Below, one piece after another: positions 17,869-27,161 of a stretch of 64,000 bases of DNA (positions are counted from its first letter, which is position 1; each line of letters opens with the position of its first letter). The stretch comes from RGIG6165 sp045545175 (GTDB lineage Bacteria > Bacillota > Clostridia > Oscillospirales > Feifaniaceae). The stretch is taken from assembly GCA_045545175.1 (NCBI GenBank), contig JAZQAK010000047.1:177081-241080 (forward strand). Direction: 5' to 3'. The translations under genes and the position numbers were made by a program. Under the pieces are notes generated by a model. It did no database searches. It had not been told where the DNA came from and worked only from the letters and a program-made list of their open reading frames with translations.

Positions 17869-19050
17869 TTAATTGATAATATATACGTTACCCGTTTCGA
17901 AAACGACAAGTTTGCCGTCATCCGACGCAAGTATCTTTTCTGTTGATGCGGAAACTTCCATTTCATCCGTCAGTTCACCGTCGTAGTTATAAACTTTCAG
18001 ACCCGCATCGTCAACCGCAAATACGAAATCATCTGTTTTATCGTAGCATTGCAGATTTCCTTCAACGGTCACATTTCCCGTTTCGACTCCGTATGCATTG
18101 AACATATGAATCTGACAACTCTTTCCGACAAGTTTTCCATCAAGAATTATGACCGAATTATCATCCTTTGTAATATCATAATATTCCAGATAGTTACTTC
18201 CTACAGAAAGTACCTCCTCAGCCTGCTTACCGTCTTTAGACACGTAATAGCCGTTTTGAGTTAGAATATGTGTCCTTCCGCCTGCTTTCATGTCAACCGA
18301 CAGTATAAGACCTTCAACACCTTCTATACGTGATTTCACTTTTTCGGAATTCATATTATATATGTTAACCGCCGAAAGTATTTCACCGAAACCGCCGTCA
18401 TAAACAGCAACCGCAAGTTGTTTACCGTCATTACTTACGTCGGCATCCATAACGTATTCACTTGCCGAGTAAACCTTGTAAACCTCTTTAAAAGACGAGC
18501 TGTATACCGTAACCACAGCCCTGTAATTTTTCATTTTTGTTATAACAACGAGATGTCCGTCTTTGGTAAATCTTGCATTTATGATACTGCCGTCAAACTG
18601 CTTATTAAACACCTCTTTGTATGAATTTGTAACGTAAAGTTCACTGCCGCCGCAATCGTATATAAGCGTATATTTGTCGTAACATTTAAGCACGGGATTG
18701 TTCAGATTTACATCGTGTTTAAATTCCGCTTTTGCACTACTGTTGTACATAGTCACGTCACGGTTTGTAAGTATAGCAATAAAACCGTCATACCAGTCAG
18801 CAGGATTTGACGCACTTCCGTCATAACTAAGTTCGATATTCTGTGCAGATATACCTTTACCAAAGAATGTATCGACCGTGTTAAGCCACTTAATTATCTC
18901 AATTCTGTCACGAAACAGAAACAGAGTCACGGCAAAGACTATCACGCATACTGCGAAAACTATTTTCGGAGTACGTTTTTTCTTTTTGATATTTCTTTTT
19001 CCCTCTTTGATGTCTATTACGTTGTTTTCTTTAGAGGTCTTCTTTCTCAT
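17869..19050 (-). CDS. Membrane-anchored beta-propeller-like protein (DUF5711-like)
   Basis: 393-aa protein with a lysine-rich cytoplasmic start, one TM helix at about 29-46 (IVFAVCVIVFAVTLFLF), then a long extracytoplasmic part made of repeated beta-strand units of about 40 residues. Recurrent patterns are VLKCYDKYTLIYDCGG, MDADVSNDGKQLAVAVYD and KLVVFETGNVYIIN, as in propeller folds. It resembles the clostridial DUF5711 family, whose function is unknown. It overlaps truA by 20 bp and precedes rpoZ by 17 bp. The SD is weak, suggesting coupling to truA. Confidence 0.7.
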   Translation of the reverse strand: MRKKTSKENNVIDIKEGKRNIKKKKRTPKIVFAVCVIVFAVTLFLFRDRIEIIKWLNTVDTFFGKGISAQNIELSYDGSASNPADWYDGFIAILTNRDVTMYNSSAKAEFKHDVNLNNPVLKCYDKYTLIYDCGGSELYVTNSYKEVFNKQFDGSIINARFTKDGHLVVITKMKNYRAVVTVYSSSFKEVYKVYSASEYVMDADVSNDGKQLAVAVYDGGFGEILSAVNIYNMNSEKVKSRIEGVEGLILSVDMKAGGRTHILTQNGYYVSKDGKQAEEVLSVGSNYLEYYDITKDDNSVIILDGKLVGKSCQIHMFNAYGVETGNVTVEGNLQCYDKTDDFVFAVDDAGLKVYNYDGELTDEMEVSASTEKILASDDGKLVVFETGNVYIIN

Positions 19051-19804
19051 TTTTCAAAAAAACATCCTTTCCGTAGTCTACTCTCGCAAGGAACAAGCCG
19101 TGTGCAGGTGCTGTCATACCTGCCTTTTCTCTTATTCCGGATGAGATTATGTCGGGCAAATCATTTTCACTGATTCTGCCTGCACCTATTTCAGCAAGTG
19201 TACCTGCAATTATACGCACCATATTGTAAAGAAAACCGTCGGCAGTAATACTCATCTCCAAAATGTCGCCATTCTGCTTAACCGAGCAATCCGACACGGT
19301 TCTCACCGTATCCAAAACAGAGCTTCCACTTGCCATAAATCCTTTAAAGTCATGCTTACCTACAAAGCAAACCGCCGCTTTCTTCATCTTATCAACGTCT
19401 ATCGGGAATTTACAGTGCCAACTGTAACCGCTTTCAAACGGATTATTGTGTTTTCCGACGTATATACGGTAAACATACGTCTTTGACACAACGTCATATC
19501 TTGGATGAAAATCCTCATCACATTCAGCAGCATCAATAACTGAAAGTTGTTTAGGAAGTACCGTTGCAAGAGCATACGGTATCTTTTCGACAGCAATATT
19601 TCCGTTAAAGGTCACCTTGGCAACGTAACAAAGTGCATGCACACCCGAATCGGTACGACTGCACCCCGTCACCGTAACGGGTTGTCCGAACAATGTGACA
19701 AGTGCATCCTGCAAGGTCTGCTGAACGGTAACGTCATCTTTCTGCACCTGAAAGCCGTGAAATGCACTTCCGTCATATTGAATTTTCAAAAGCACATTTC
19801 TCAT
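19031..19804 (-). CDS. truA: tRNA pseudouridine(38-40) synthase
   Basis: 257-aa enzyme making pseudouridine at positions 38-40 of the tRNA anticodon arm. CSRTDSGVHAL carries the catalytic aspartate; FHPRYDVVSKTYVYRI and FLYNMVRIIAGTLAEIG are further family blocks. The start has AAGGG upstream and lies 9 bp after ecfT. The order ecfA1-ecfA2-ecfT-truA is the ancestral Firmicute arrangement. Confidence 0.97.
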   Translation of the reverse strand: MRNVLLKIQYDGSAFHGFQVQKDDVTVQQTLQDALVTLFGQPVTVTGCSRTDSGVHALCYVAKVTFNGNIAVEKIPYALATVLPKQLSVIDAAECDEDFHPRYDVVSKTYVYRIYVGKHNNPFESGYSWHCKFPIDVDKMKKAAVCFVGKHDFKGFMASGSSVLDTVRTVSDCSVKQNGDILEMSITADGFLYNMVRIIAGTLAEIGAGRISENDLPDIISSGIREKAGMTAPAHGLFLARVDYGKDVFLKNEKEDL

Positions 19805-19813
19805 AAATTACCC

Positions 19814-20614
19814 TTAAAAAACAAATTTGAAAATTATTGCCGCTGCCATAAAAGCAATTGCAATGATTGTACCCGTCAAATCAACGTGTGAAAATTTGGT
19901 AACCGTCATTTTCGTTTTGCCCACACCCGAGTTGTAACACCTGCATTCCATTGCAAGTGCAAGATCGTCTGCCCTTCTAAACGAAGATATAAACATAGGC
20001 ACCAGTACGGGTACGAGGGCTTTTATTCTCGCAAAAATATTACCGCTGTCAAAATCAGCACCCCTCGCCCTCTGTGCATTCATTATCTTTTCGGTTTCCT
20101 CAACAAGTGTAGGAATGAAGCGAAGAGCAATAGTCGTCATCATGGCGAGTTCATGCACGGGCAGTTTAATCTTTTTGAGTGGATTGAGCAATCTTTCAAT
20201 CGCATCTGTCAGTTCAAGAGGCGACGTTGTATACGTCAGCATCGACGTACCTGCAACGAGAATAATTATTCTGCAAATCATTTTAGCCGCCGCCACAAGA
20301 CCTTCTTTTGTGATTTTGAGTATCCATATTTTCACCAGAGGTTCCCCCTGTGTGAAAAACATATTTATAAGACCCGTAAACACCACGAGAAAGAGTATCG
20401 GTTTCAAACTTTTGAGCACAGGCTTAAATCCGATTCCCGACACGGCGATAACAAGCACGAGAAACAAGGTGAGTATAGCGAATCCCATAAAACTGTCTGC
20501 GATAAATATCGAAACGATAAATGCAATGGCAATCAGTATCTTGGTACGTGCATCAAGCCTGTGAATAAAGGAATCACCCTGAAAATACTGACCTATCGTA
20601 ATATCTTTAAGCAT
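19814..20614 (-). CDS. ecfT: ECF transporter transmembrane subunit EcfT
   Basis: 266-aa membrane subunit coupling the two ATPases to exchangeable vitamin/metal-binding S components. Hydrophobic helices lie in the first half (IAIAFIVSIFIADSF, AILTLFLVLVIAVSG) and at the C-terminus. The first coupling motif is ARG in NAQRARGADFDSG. The second region reads AMECRCYNSG, where many EcfT proteins have ARG. I chose ATG 20614, which has GGGAGGTGG upstream and overlaps the ecfA2 stop by 8 bp. No S component is in the window. Confidence 0.95.
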   Translation of the reverse strand: MLKDITIGQYFQGDSFIHRLDARTKILIAIAFIVSIFIADSFMGFAILTLFLVLVIAVSGIGFKPVLKSLKPILFLVVFTGLINMFFTQGEPLVKIWILKITKEGLVAAAKMICRIIILVAGTSMLTYTTSPLELTDAIERLLNPLKKIKLPVHELAMMTTIALRFIPTLVEETEKIMNAQRARGADFDSGNIFARIKALVPVLVPMFISSFRRADDLALAMECRCYNSGVGKTKMTVTKFSHVDLTGTIIAIAFMAAAIIFKFVF

Positions 20615-21470
20615 GTGATCCACCTCCCGACAGTTTACCGAGCACTTCAATTGCCTGATTTACGGTATATACCGAAGTAGGCACATCCACACCCCTGTTT
20701 TTAAGTTCGATAAAAACTTTTGTTATCTGCGGTAAATCAAGGCCTGCATTAAGAAGCTCCTTCGACCGCTCGAAAACCTCGCCAACTTTTCCGTACATCA
20801 TCTTTTTACCGTGGCTGAGAACGAGCACCTTGGATGCATTTTTTGTAACGTCCTCCATACTGTGCGATACGAGAAGCACAGTTGCGCCCGTATCCTCTCT
20901 GTATTCACGTACTCTTGCAAGAATCTCATCCCTTCCCTTCGGGTCAAGTCCTGCCGTAGGCTCATCAAGAATAAATATTTCGGGACGCATTGCGATTACA
21001 CCCGCAATAGCAGTCCTGCGCTTTTCACCGCCCGACAGTTCAAAAGGTGACTTTTTCAGATATTCTTCAGGAAGTCCCGTTATCTGTGCTGCATAACGCA
21101 CTCTTTTATAGACTTCATCCTCGGACAGTCCGAGATTTTTCGGACCGAAAGCAATGTCCTTTTCAACCGTTTCTTCAAACAGCTGATATTCCGGATACTG
21201 AAACACAAGTCCGACTTTTTTTCTCAGCCGTGCAGTAGTCTTTGCATCTGCAAACATATCCTCACCGAATATCTTAAGCGTTCCGCCTGCCGGTTTTATA
21301 AGCCCGTCAATAAGTTGCATCAACGTAGATTTTCCGCTTCCTGTGTGGCCTATTATTCCTACGAAATCGCCACTGTCGATTTCTATGTCAAAATTATCAA
21401 GTGCAGTCATTTCATACGGCGTTCCCACACCGTAAACGTACTTTAATCCACTTGCTTCTATTGCTGTCAA
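20607..21470 (-). CDS. ecfA2: ECF transporter ATPase EcfA2
   Basis: 287-aa ABC ATPase: Walker A GHTGSGKSTLMQLIDG, Q-loop FQYPEYQLFEETV, signature LSGGEKRRTAIAG, Walker B IFILDEPTAGLDP, H-loop SHS. It pairs with EcfA1 as a heterodimer under EcfT. The start is TTG 21470, overlapping the ecfA1 stop as TTGA, with AAAGGG upstream. The C-terminal about 60 residues are the dimerisation extension typical of this subunit. Confidence 0.97.
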   Translation of the reverse strand: MTAIEASGLKYVYGVGTPYEMTALDNFDIEIDSGDFVGIIGHTGSGKSTLMQLIDGLIKPAGGTLKIFGEDMFADAKTTARLRKKVGLVFQYPEYQLFEETVEKDIAFGPKNLGLSEDEVYKRVRYAAQITGLPEEYLKKSPFELSGGEKRRTAIAGVIAMRPEIFILDEPTAGLDPKGRDEILARVREYREDTGATVLLVSHSMEDVTKNASKVLVLSHGKKMMYGKVGEVFERSKELLNAGLDLPQITKVFIELKNRGVDVPTSVYTVNQAIEVLGKLSGGGSHA

Positions 21471-22306
21471 ACGTCTAACCCTTTCATCTCAATAATTCTG
21501 TCTGCACATTCACTTACGGTAAGCGGAAGATTATCCGTCTCCCCGAGTTCTGCCATAAGTTCCGCCGTCTGCGGTACTTCAAGTCCGCATGAACGTATTA
21601 CTTCAAGATTTGAAAACACCTCTCTGGGTGTTCCCTGAAGGCGTATTCTTCCGCCATCCATTATTACAAGTCTGTCACTTCCGACAACCTCGTTCATATA
21701 GTGCGTAATAAGCACTATGGTTATGCCGAGCTTCTTGTTAAGCTGAGTTATGATTTTTATAACCTCTGCCCGACCAACAGGGTCAAGCATTGCCGTAGGC
21801 TCGTCAAGAACGATACATTTAGGTGTCATAGCAAGTATACCCGCTATTGCAAGACGCTGTTTCTGTCCGCCCGAAAGTTTATAAGATGCATGTTTTGCAT
21901 ATTCCGACAACCCGACCGTTGCAAGCGCACCGTTGACACGCCTGCGGATTTCATCGGAGTGCATACCGAGATTTTCAGGACCGAATGCCACGTCTTCTTC
22001 AACGATGGTTGCCACTATCTGATTATCGGGATTCTGGAACACCATACCGACTTTTTTTCTGATTTCAAGTATCTTATCTTCATCAGCAGTGTCCATTCCG
22101 TCAATATAAACTTTACCCTGTGTAGGAACGTATACACCGTTTAAATGCTTTGCCAAAGTAGACTTTCCGCTTCCGTTGTGTCCGAGTATACTTACAAACT
22201 CACCCTCGGCAATCGAAAGTGAAATATCGTCAAGCACTTTCGTCTCAACGTCATCCTCACCGACAAAACCAAACGATACGTTTTTACATTCAATGATATT
22301 TGCCAT
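21467..22306 (-). CDS. ecfA1: ECF transporter ATPase EcfA1
   Basis: 279-aa ABC ATPase: Walker A GHNGSGKSTLAKHLNG, Q-loop FQNPDNQIVATIV, signature LSGGQKQRLAIAG, Walker B CIVLDEPTAMLDP, H-loop THY. I chose ATG 22306 (MANIIECK...), with AGAAGGAG upstream and its A shared with the stop TAA of the preceding gene (TAATG). A longer frame reaching 22342 lies inside the upstream gene. Confidence 0.97.
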   Translation of the reverse strand: MANIIECKNVSFGFVGEDDVETKVLDDISLSIAEGEFVSILGHNGSGKSTLAKHLNGVYVPTQGKVYIDGMDTADEDKILEIRKKVGMVFQNPDNQIVATIVEEDVAFGPENLGMHSDEIRRRVNGALATVGLSEYAKHASYKLSGGQKQRLAIAGILAMTPKCIVLDEPTAMLDPVGRAEVIKIITQLNKKLGITIVLITHYMNEVVGSDRLVIMDGGRIRLQGTPREVFSNLEVIRSCGLEVPQTAELMAELGETDNLPLTVSECADRIIEMKGLDV

Positions 22307-23184
22307 TATTTCTCCTTCTGCCATATAGCAGTTGCACCGCAAGGAAGATTTTCCTTATCAAGCGTTACCGGTAAACCTATCTCGTCAGCAGTAACGCATC
22401 CGCCGAATTTTGGTTTTAAAACCTGTCCGACAAGATACGACATTACAGATGCCGATAACCCGGTCGTGTATGAATTAAGCATAAAGAACAGCGGTTCATC
22501 CGACATAAGCTGTGCACAAAGTTCAACAAGTTCAAACAGACTTTCTTCAAGCTTCCATATTTCGCCGCCAGGACCCCTTCCGTATGAGGGCGGGTCCATA
22601 ATTATCGCATCGTACTTTCTGCCACGTCTTATCTCGCGTTCGATAAACTTCTTGCAGTCGTCAACTATGTATCTTATGGGTGCTTCCGAAAGTCCCGACG
22701 TCTTCGCATTTTCCTTTGCCCATGCCACCATACCTTTGGATGCATCAACGTGACACACGCTTGCACCTGCAGCCGCACAGGCAAGTGTTGCACCGCCCGT
22801 ATAAGCAAAAAGATTGAGCACGTTTATCGGCCTTCCTGCATTTGCAATCTTCTCCATACAGAAATTCCAATTGACTGCCTGTTCGGGAAATACGCCCGTA
22901 TGCTTAAAACTCATCGGCTTTATGTTAAAAACAAGTTTGCCGTAATTATTCTTGTAGGAAACTGTCCAGCGTTCAGGTAAATCAAAAAATTCCCACTTAC
23001 CGCCGCCGCTTTTTGAACGGTGATAATGTGCATTCGGTGAAAACCAACCCGAATGTGCTTTTTCCGTACTCCATATAATCTGCGGGTCAGGTCTTACGAG
23101 AATATACTTACCCCATCTTTCAAGCTTCTCTCCGTCACTTGTATCCAATATTTCAATATCTTTCCAACCGTCGGCTAATAACAT
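22306..23184 (-). CDS. Class I SAM-dependent methyltransferase, RlmI/RlmK-like
   Basis: 292-aa predicted RNA methyltransferase related to the catalytic half of RlmI/RlmK-L (COG1092). A beta-rich N-terminus (WSTEKAHSGWF) is followed by FKHTGVFPEQ, the SAM motif NVLNLFAYTGGATLACAAAG, VDASKGMVAWAKEN, and catalytic MDPPSYGRGPGG. There is no PUA domain, so it is shorter than RlmI (about 395 aa); the exact rRNA position is not predictable. It is the first gene of the long operon, with GGAGGC before the ATG and a near-consensus promoter. Confidence 0.85.
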   Translation of the reverse strand: MLLADGWKDIEILDTSDGEKLERWGKYILVRPDPQIIWSTEKAHSGWFSPNAHYHRSKSGGGKWEFFDLPERWTVSYKNNYGKLVFNIKPMSFKHTGVFPEQAVNWNFCMEKIANAGRPINVLNLFAYTGGATLACAAAGASVCHVDASKGMVAWAKENAKTSGLSEAPIRYIVDDCKKFIEREIRRGRKYDAIIMDPPSYGRGPGGEIWKLEESLFELVELCAQLMSDEPLFFMLNSYTTGLSASVMSYLVGQVLKPKFGGCVTADEIGLPVTLDKENLPCGATAIWQKEK

Positions 23185-23213
23185 AATGCCTCCAACATAT
23201 ATTTTATCAGTTA

Positions 23214-23242
23214 ATTATAGCACTATAAATATATATAGTCAA
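23214..23242 (-). promoter_or_regulatory. Strong SigA promoter of the 3-23 kb operon
   Basis: TTGACT (23237-23242), a 17-base spacer and TATAAT (23214-23219) on the minus strand, 30 bases before the first start codon. It is the best promoter match noticed in the window and is well placed to drive the 20-plus-gene operon that ends at folD. Confidence 0.8.
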
Positions 23243-23249
23243 TTAGAAA

Positions 23250-23275
23250 GGGGTCACATTTTACAATGTAACCCC
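23250..23275 (-). terminator. Rho-independent terminator of pcrA
   Basis: An 11-bp stem (23250-23260 with 23265-23275), loop of 4, starting 7 bases past the pcrA stop. On the minus strand the one irregular pair is a U-G wobble, whereas on the plus strand it would be a C-A mismatch; TTTCTAATT follows on the minus strand. Both points favour minus-strand use. Confidence 0.8.
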
Positions 23276-23281
23276 TCACTT

Positions 23282-25651
23282 TTAAAGTTTTTTCAAATTA
23301 GCATAATTAAACATCAGTTTTTTCGTTCCGACCTTATCAAATTCAACCTCTATCAAAGCATCCGAAGCCATCGGACGTACTGCCTTGACAAGACCTTGTC
23401 CGAAAACTGCATGTGATACCCTGTCACCTTCCGAAAGATCAACTGTTTTTGACGTTGTGGGCGCCGACTGCTTTATGACGGTAGACGTTGTTGCCGTATT
23501 CTGAGTCTTTTTGAAACCACCGCCGAAAGAATTGTAGTTTCTCACACGTGTTGCCGTTGTATTCTCAGGTTTTACGTTAAGTGACTGTGTCAGTTCTTTG
23601 GGTATTTCCGTCAAAAAGCGTGACTCTACGTGATAACCGGGTCCGTAATAACTTCGTCTTTGCGTTGCCCTCGTAAGATAAAGCAGTTCTTTCGCTCTCG
23701 TAATTGCAACGTAAGCAAGACGTCTCTCTTCTTCCGTTCCACCGGGTTCGTCAAAGTTTCTCTGCGACGGAAAAATACCGTCCTCCATGCCGCTGCAGAA
23801 CACAATCGGGGACTCAAGACCTTTTGCCGAATGAACGGTCATTAGAGTGACGTACTGTCCGTTTTCCGACAGTTCGTCAAGTTCACTTGCAAGCGACACT
23901 TCCTGCAGAAAAGTAATGACAGTCGCACTCTGATTTTGTTCTTCGTAATTTTCAATATTCGATACAAGTGTTTCTATGTTTTCTGCCCTGTCTCTGCCAT
24001 CTTTTTCATCCAGTTCTTTTGCATAGTTAAGATAGCCCGTTTCAGCAATTAAGGTTCTTACAAACGTACCGAGAGACATACTTTTACTCTTTTTTCGAAG
24101 TCCGTCCATCATTGCACTAAACGATAGTAGATTTCCTGCCGTTCTTGAAAGCTGAGGATAGTTATTTGCATTAGAAATAACGTCATACAGACTTCTGTTT
24201 TCAACACGTGCAATTTCCTCTGCCGTTTCTATCGTCGAAGCACCTATCGCCCTCTTAGGTTCGTTTATAATACGTTTCAAACGAAGTGTATCGTCCTTAT
24301 TTGCTATCAGCCATAAATAAGCAACTATATCCTTTACTTCCTTACGCTCATAAAACTTCATACCCGCAAAAACTCTGTAAGGAATAGCACTTTTAAGCAT
24401 TGCTTCTTCAAGTGCGGCAGATTGAGAATTCGTTCTGTACAAAACGGCAAAATCGCCGTATTGTCTGTTATTCTCCGCTATGAGTTTGAGTATTTCGGAT
24501 GCAATGTATCTGCCTTCCGAATACTCGTTTTCCGCAACGTATAACTTGATTTTTTCACCGTCTCCACGATCAGTCCAGAGGTTTTTTCCCTTTCTCTCAC
24601 TGTTATTTTTAATTACAGCATTTGCAGCATCAAGAATATGCGAGGTGGAACGGTAATTCTGTTCAAGTTTGATAACCTTCGTGTTCTTAAAACACTTCTC
24701 AAAACTTAAAATATTTTCAATCGTGGCACCTCTAAATTTGTAGATGCTCTGGTCATCGTCACCTACTACCGTAAGGTTTTTATATCCGCTTGCAATCAGG
24801 CTTACAAGACGGTACTGTGCCTTGTTCGTGTCCTGATATTCGTCAACGTAAACGTACTTGAATTTATTGGCACAATAACACAGAACATCGTCGTCCGTTT
24901 CAAGAAGTTTTACCGTAAGCAGTATAAGATCGTCAAAATCAAGTGCATTGGATTTACGCAGATTTTCTTCATATGCAAGGTATATTTTCGCTATCGTATT
25001 CAGTCTGTAATCATTTTTAACGGATGAGGCAAATTCCTCTGCAAAAGTCATATTATCCTTTGCATTGCTTATGATGTTTATTACGCTTCCGACCGGAAAT
25101 TCCTTATCGTCAATATTAAGTTCCTTCATGATGTCTTTTACGACTTTTTTCTGATCATCCGCATCATAAATAGTAAAATCATTACTATATCCGAGTCTTT
25201 CAATAAAACGTCTGAGCAATCTCACACAAACGGAATGAAACGTTCCTGCCCAGATGTCCTGCGCAGAGTCACCAATTCTCGCAATAAGTCTTTCCTTCAG
25301 TTCGTTTGCCGCTTTGTTTGTAAAGGTGATCGCCATTACACCCGACGGTTCTGCAGGTGAACTTGATATAATCTCTCTCACCCTCTGCGAAAACGCCTCG
25401 TCAGGCTGCTGGGCATAAGCCTCAAGAAGCAGCAAATCCACGGGTGAAATTTCCTTGTCATTATCAAAAAAAGCATTGCCGTATTTTATGGCAAATTCAA
25501 TTTTATTTACAAGAACGGTAGTCTTACCGCTTCCCGCACCCGCAAGAATAAGAAGCGGTCCGTCAACTGTAAAAACCGCCTCTCTCTGCTGTGGATTCAA
25601 ATGCTTGTATTCATTTATAAGTATTTTTCTCTTAACTTCGGAAAATGTCAT
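23282..25651 (-). CDS. pcrA: UvrD/PcrA-type ATP-dependent DNA helicase
   Basis: 789-aa superfamily 1A 3'-5' helicase for repair and rolling-circle replication. Motifs: LAGAGSGKTTVL (Walker A), TFTNKAANEL, VDEYQDTNKAQY (Walker B), VGDDDQSIYKFRGA, LEQNYRS, LMTVHSAKGLE and YVAITRAKE. The C-terminus ends with the Tudor-like GDRVSHAVFGQGLVKAV, which in PcrA contacts RNA polymerase. Acidic segments around residues 40-75 (DNDKEISPVDLLL) are longer than in Bacillus. It follows sigF by 55 bp but has its own promoter. Confidence 0.97.
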   Translation of the reverse strand: MTFSEVKRKILINEYKHLNPQQREAVFTVDGPLLILAGAGSGKTTVLVNKIEFAIKYGNAFFDNDKEISPVDLLLLEAYAQQPDEAFSQRVREIISSSPAEPSGVMAITFTNKAANELKERLIARIGDSAQDIWAGTFHSVCVRLLRRFIERLGYSNDFTIYDADDQKKVVKDIMKELNIDDKEFPVGSVINIISNAKDNMTFAEEFASSVKNDYRLNTIAKIYLAYEENLRKSNALDFDDLILLTVKLLETDDDVLCYCANKFKYVYVDEYQDTNKAQYRLVSLIASGYKNLTVVGDDDQSIYKFRGATIENILSFEKCFKNTKVIKLEQNYRSTSHILDAANAVIKNNSERKGKNLWTDRGDGEKIKLYVAENEYSEGRYIASEILKLIAENNRQYGDFAVLYRTNSQSAALEEAMLKSAIPYRVFAGMKFYERKEVKDIVAYLWLIANKDDTLRLKRIINEPKRAIGASTIETAEEIARVENRSLYDVISNANNYPQLSRTAGNLLSFSAMMDGLRKKSKSMSLGTFVRTLIAETGYLNYAKELDEKDGRDRAENIETLVSNIENYEEQNQSATVITFLQEVSLASELDELSENGQYVTLMTVHSAKGLESPIVFCSGMEDGIFPSQRNFDEPGGTEEERRLAYVAITRAKELLYLTRATQRRSYYGPGYHVESRFLTEIPKELTQSLNVKPENTTATRVRNYNSFGGGFKKTQNTATTSTVIKQSAPTTSKTVDLSEGDRVSHAVFGQGLVKAVRPMASDALIEVEFDKVGTKKLMFNYANLKKL

Positions 25652-25686
25652 TTTTCTCCCCTGTTATCCAAATTTTCTACAGAGAA

Positions 25687-25715
25687 ATTATATCATTTTA
25701 CCGTATCTACTTCAA
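25687..25715 (-). promoter_or_regulatory. Putative SigA promoter for pcrA
   Basis: TTGAAG (25710-25715), 17-base spacer and TATAAT (25687-25692) on the minus strand, with the -35 inside the last codons of sigF. It would let pcrA be expressed during growth, independent of the sporulation operon. Confidence 0.65.
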
Positions 25716-26405
25716 TAGCAACTTTAGTTTTTCAATAGCACCTCTTTCTATACGAGAGACCTGCACCTGTGATATGCCGAGTTTTTCTGCCGTACGGCAC
25801 TGTGTTTCACACCTGAAATATCTTTGCAGAATAACCTTCTTTTCTCGCGGCAAAAGCGAATTTATTGCGTCTGTAAGCGTTATCTGTTCGAGTAACGCCT
25901 CGGTATTGTCAACGCCCACAAAATCGGATAAATTTACACTGTCATCTTTCGTGTCATACTTCTCATCAAGTGAAATCACGGGCATAGTTGCATTTATCGC
26001 TTCAACCGCATCTTCCAATTCAATACCGCAATAGGAGGCTATTTCCGAAACCGTCGGCTCACGAAGAAGTTTCTTTTCGAGTTCATTCTTGGCATAATTA
26101 CATTTAACCGCAGTTTCTTTTAGTTTTCTGCTCACCTTCACGCTTCCCGTGTCCCTGAAATATCTTTTCAGTTCACCCACGATGGCAGGTACTGCGTACG
26201 TAGAAAAAGCAAGTCCCTTTTCAGTATCAAAATGCCTTATCGCCTTTATTAGCCCCATTGATGCTATCTGTGCAAGATCATCATAATCCGTGCCACGACC
26301 AATGAAACGCCTTGCAGCCATATGAACAAGTCCCATATTTTCCTGCACTGCTTTATCCATTGCAACAGTATCACCGTTTTGAGCCGCCTTGATAATATCC
26401 GTCAT
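25707..26405 (-). CDS. sigF: Forespore RNA polymerase sigma-F factor
   Basis: 232-aa sigma-70 family factor of the sporulation group. Region 2 reads LVHMAARRFIGRGTDYDDLAQIASMGLIKAIRHFDTE (split: DDLAQIASMGLIKAI is the core-binding part), then FSTYAVPAIVGELKRYFRD. Region 4 is REKKVILQRYF...RTAEKLGISQVQVSRIERGAI. SigG is similar, but the gene is third in spoIIAA-spoIIAB-sigF, which fixes it as SigF, the first forespore factor. It overlaps spoIIAB as ATGA. Confidence 0.96.
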   Translation of the reverse strand: MTDIIKAAQNGDTVAMDKAVQENMGLVHMAARRFIGRGTDYDDLAQIASMGLIKAIRHFDTEKGLAFSTYAVPAIVGELKRYFRDTGSVKVSRKLKETAVKCNYAKNELEKKLLREPTVSEIASYCGIELEDAVEAINATMPVISLDEKYDTKDDSVNLSDFVGVDNTEALLEQITLTDAINSLLPREKKVILQRYFRCETQCRTAEKLGISQVQVSRIERGAIEKLKLLLK

Positions 26406-26827
26406 CTTTTGCTGCCTATGTACTTTTTAAGTGTAACTTTCGTTCCTTTTCCCTCTTTTGATGTAACTTTGACTTTATCAACGAACGCCTCCATAACGGT
26501 AAAACCCATACCCGAACGTTCTTCCGTCGGCGCCGTCGTATAACAGGGTTCCATCGCCTTCTTGACATCAGGTATACCTATCCCCTTGTCTTTTATCGAA
26601 ACGGTTACGCTGTCCCCGTCTGTTTTAAGCGTCATCATTATCTTTCCGACGGTATCGGGGTATGCATGTACAATGCAATTTGTAACCGCCTCCGATACTG
26701 CGGTTTTGATATCCGCAAGCTCGTCCACCGTAGGATCGAGCATTGCCGTAAACGAAGACGCCACCTGTCTTGCAAACGACTCATTCACCGAAAGTGACAT
26801 AAACGTGATTTTGACTTCATTTTTCAT
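26402..26827 (-). CDS. spoIIAB: Anti-sigma-F factor and SpoIIAA kinase
   Basis: 141-aa GHKL-fold protein. N box EAVTNCIVHAYP, G1 box DKGIGIPDV and G2 box RSGMGFTVMEAFVD are intact, so ATP binding and kinase activity are expected. It holds SigF inactive and phosphorylates SpoIIAA. The start overlaps spoIIAA by 4 bases, keeping the three products in balance. Confidence 0.97.
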   Translation of the reverse strand: MKNEVKITFMSLSVNESFARQVASSFTAMLDPTVDELADIKTAVSEAVTNCIVHAYPDTVGKIMMTLKTDGDSVTVSIKDKGIGIPDVKKAMEPCYTTAPTEERSGMGFTVMEAFVDKVKVTSKEGKGTKVTLKKYIGSKR

Positions 26828-27144
26828 ATTTTTACCTCTCTTTCTATCTGTACAAACGCCTGTGCACCCGACATTTTAAGCATTTTCTCAATACGTGCAC
26901 TGCAACCGCAAACCGAAACTTTACCGTCATATTTTTTCATAAGTTTGTATCTTCCCATAACAAATCCAAACCCCGAAGAATCCATAAAATCAAGCCCCGA
27001 CAAGTCAATTGTCAGTTTTTGCGGTTTATATTCCCGTATAGCCGCATCCGTTTCTTCCCTTAAAAATATGCAGTTGTGATGGTCTATTTCCCCGCTTATA
27101 CGAACGGTTAGTTCTTTTCCGATATTTTCTATGGAATATCTCAT
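26824..27144 (-). CDS. spoIIAA: Anti-anti-sigma factor SpoIIAA
   Basis: 106-aa STAS-domain protein that frees SigF when unphosphorylated. LDFMDSSGFGFVMGRYK contains the phosphorylatable serine (DSSG motif). The phosphatase SpoIIE that reactivates it is not in the window. The ATG has AGGAGG seven bases upstream, and only 17 bases separate it from a terminator-like hairpin. Confidence 0.96.
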   Translation of the reverse strand: MRYSIENIGKELTVRISGEIDHHNCIFLREETDAAIREYKPQKLTIDLSGLDFMDSSGFGFVMGRYKLMKKYDGKVSVCGCSARIEKMLKMSGAQAFVQIEREVKI

Positions 27145-27161
27145 TTTTACCTCCTAAAAAC

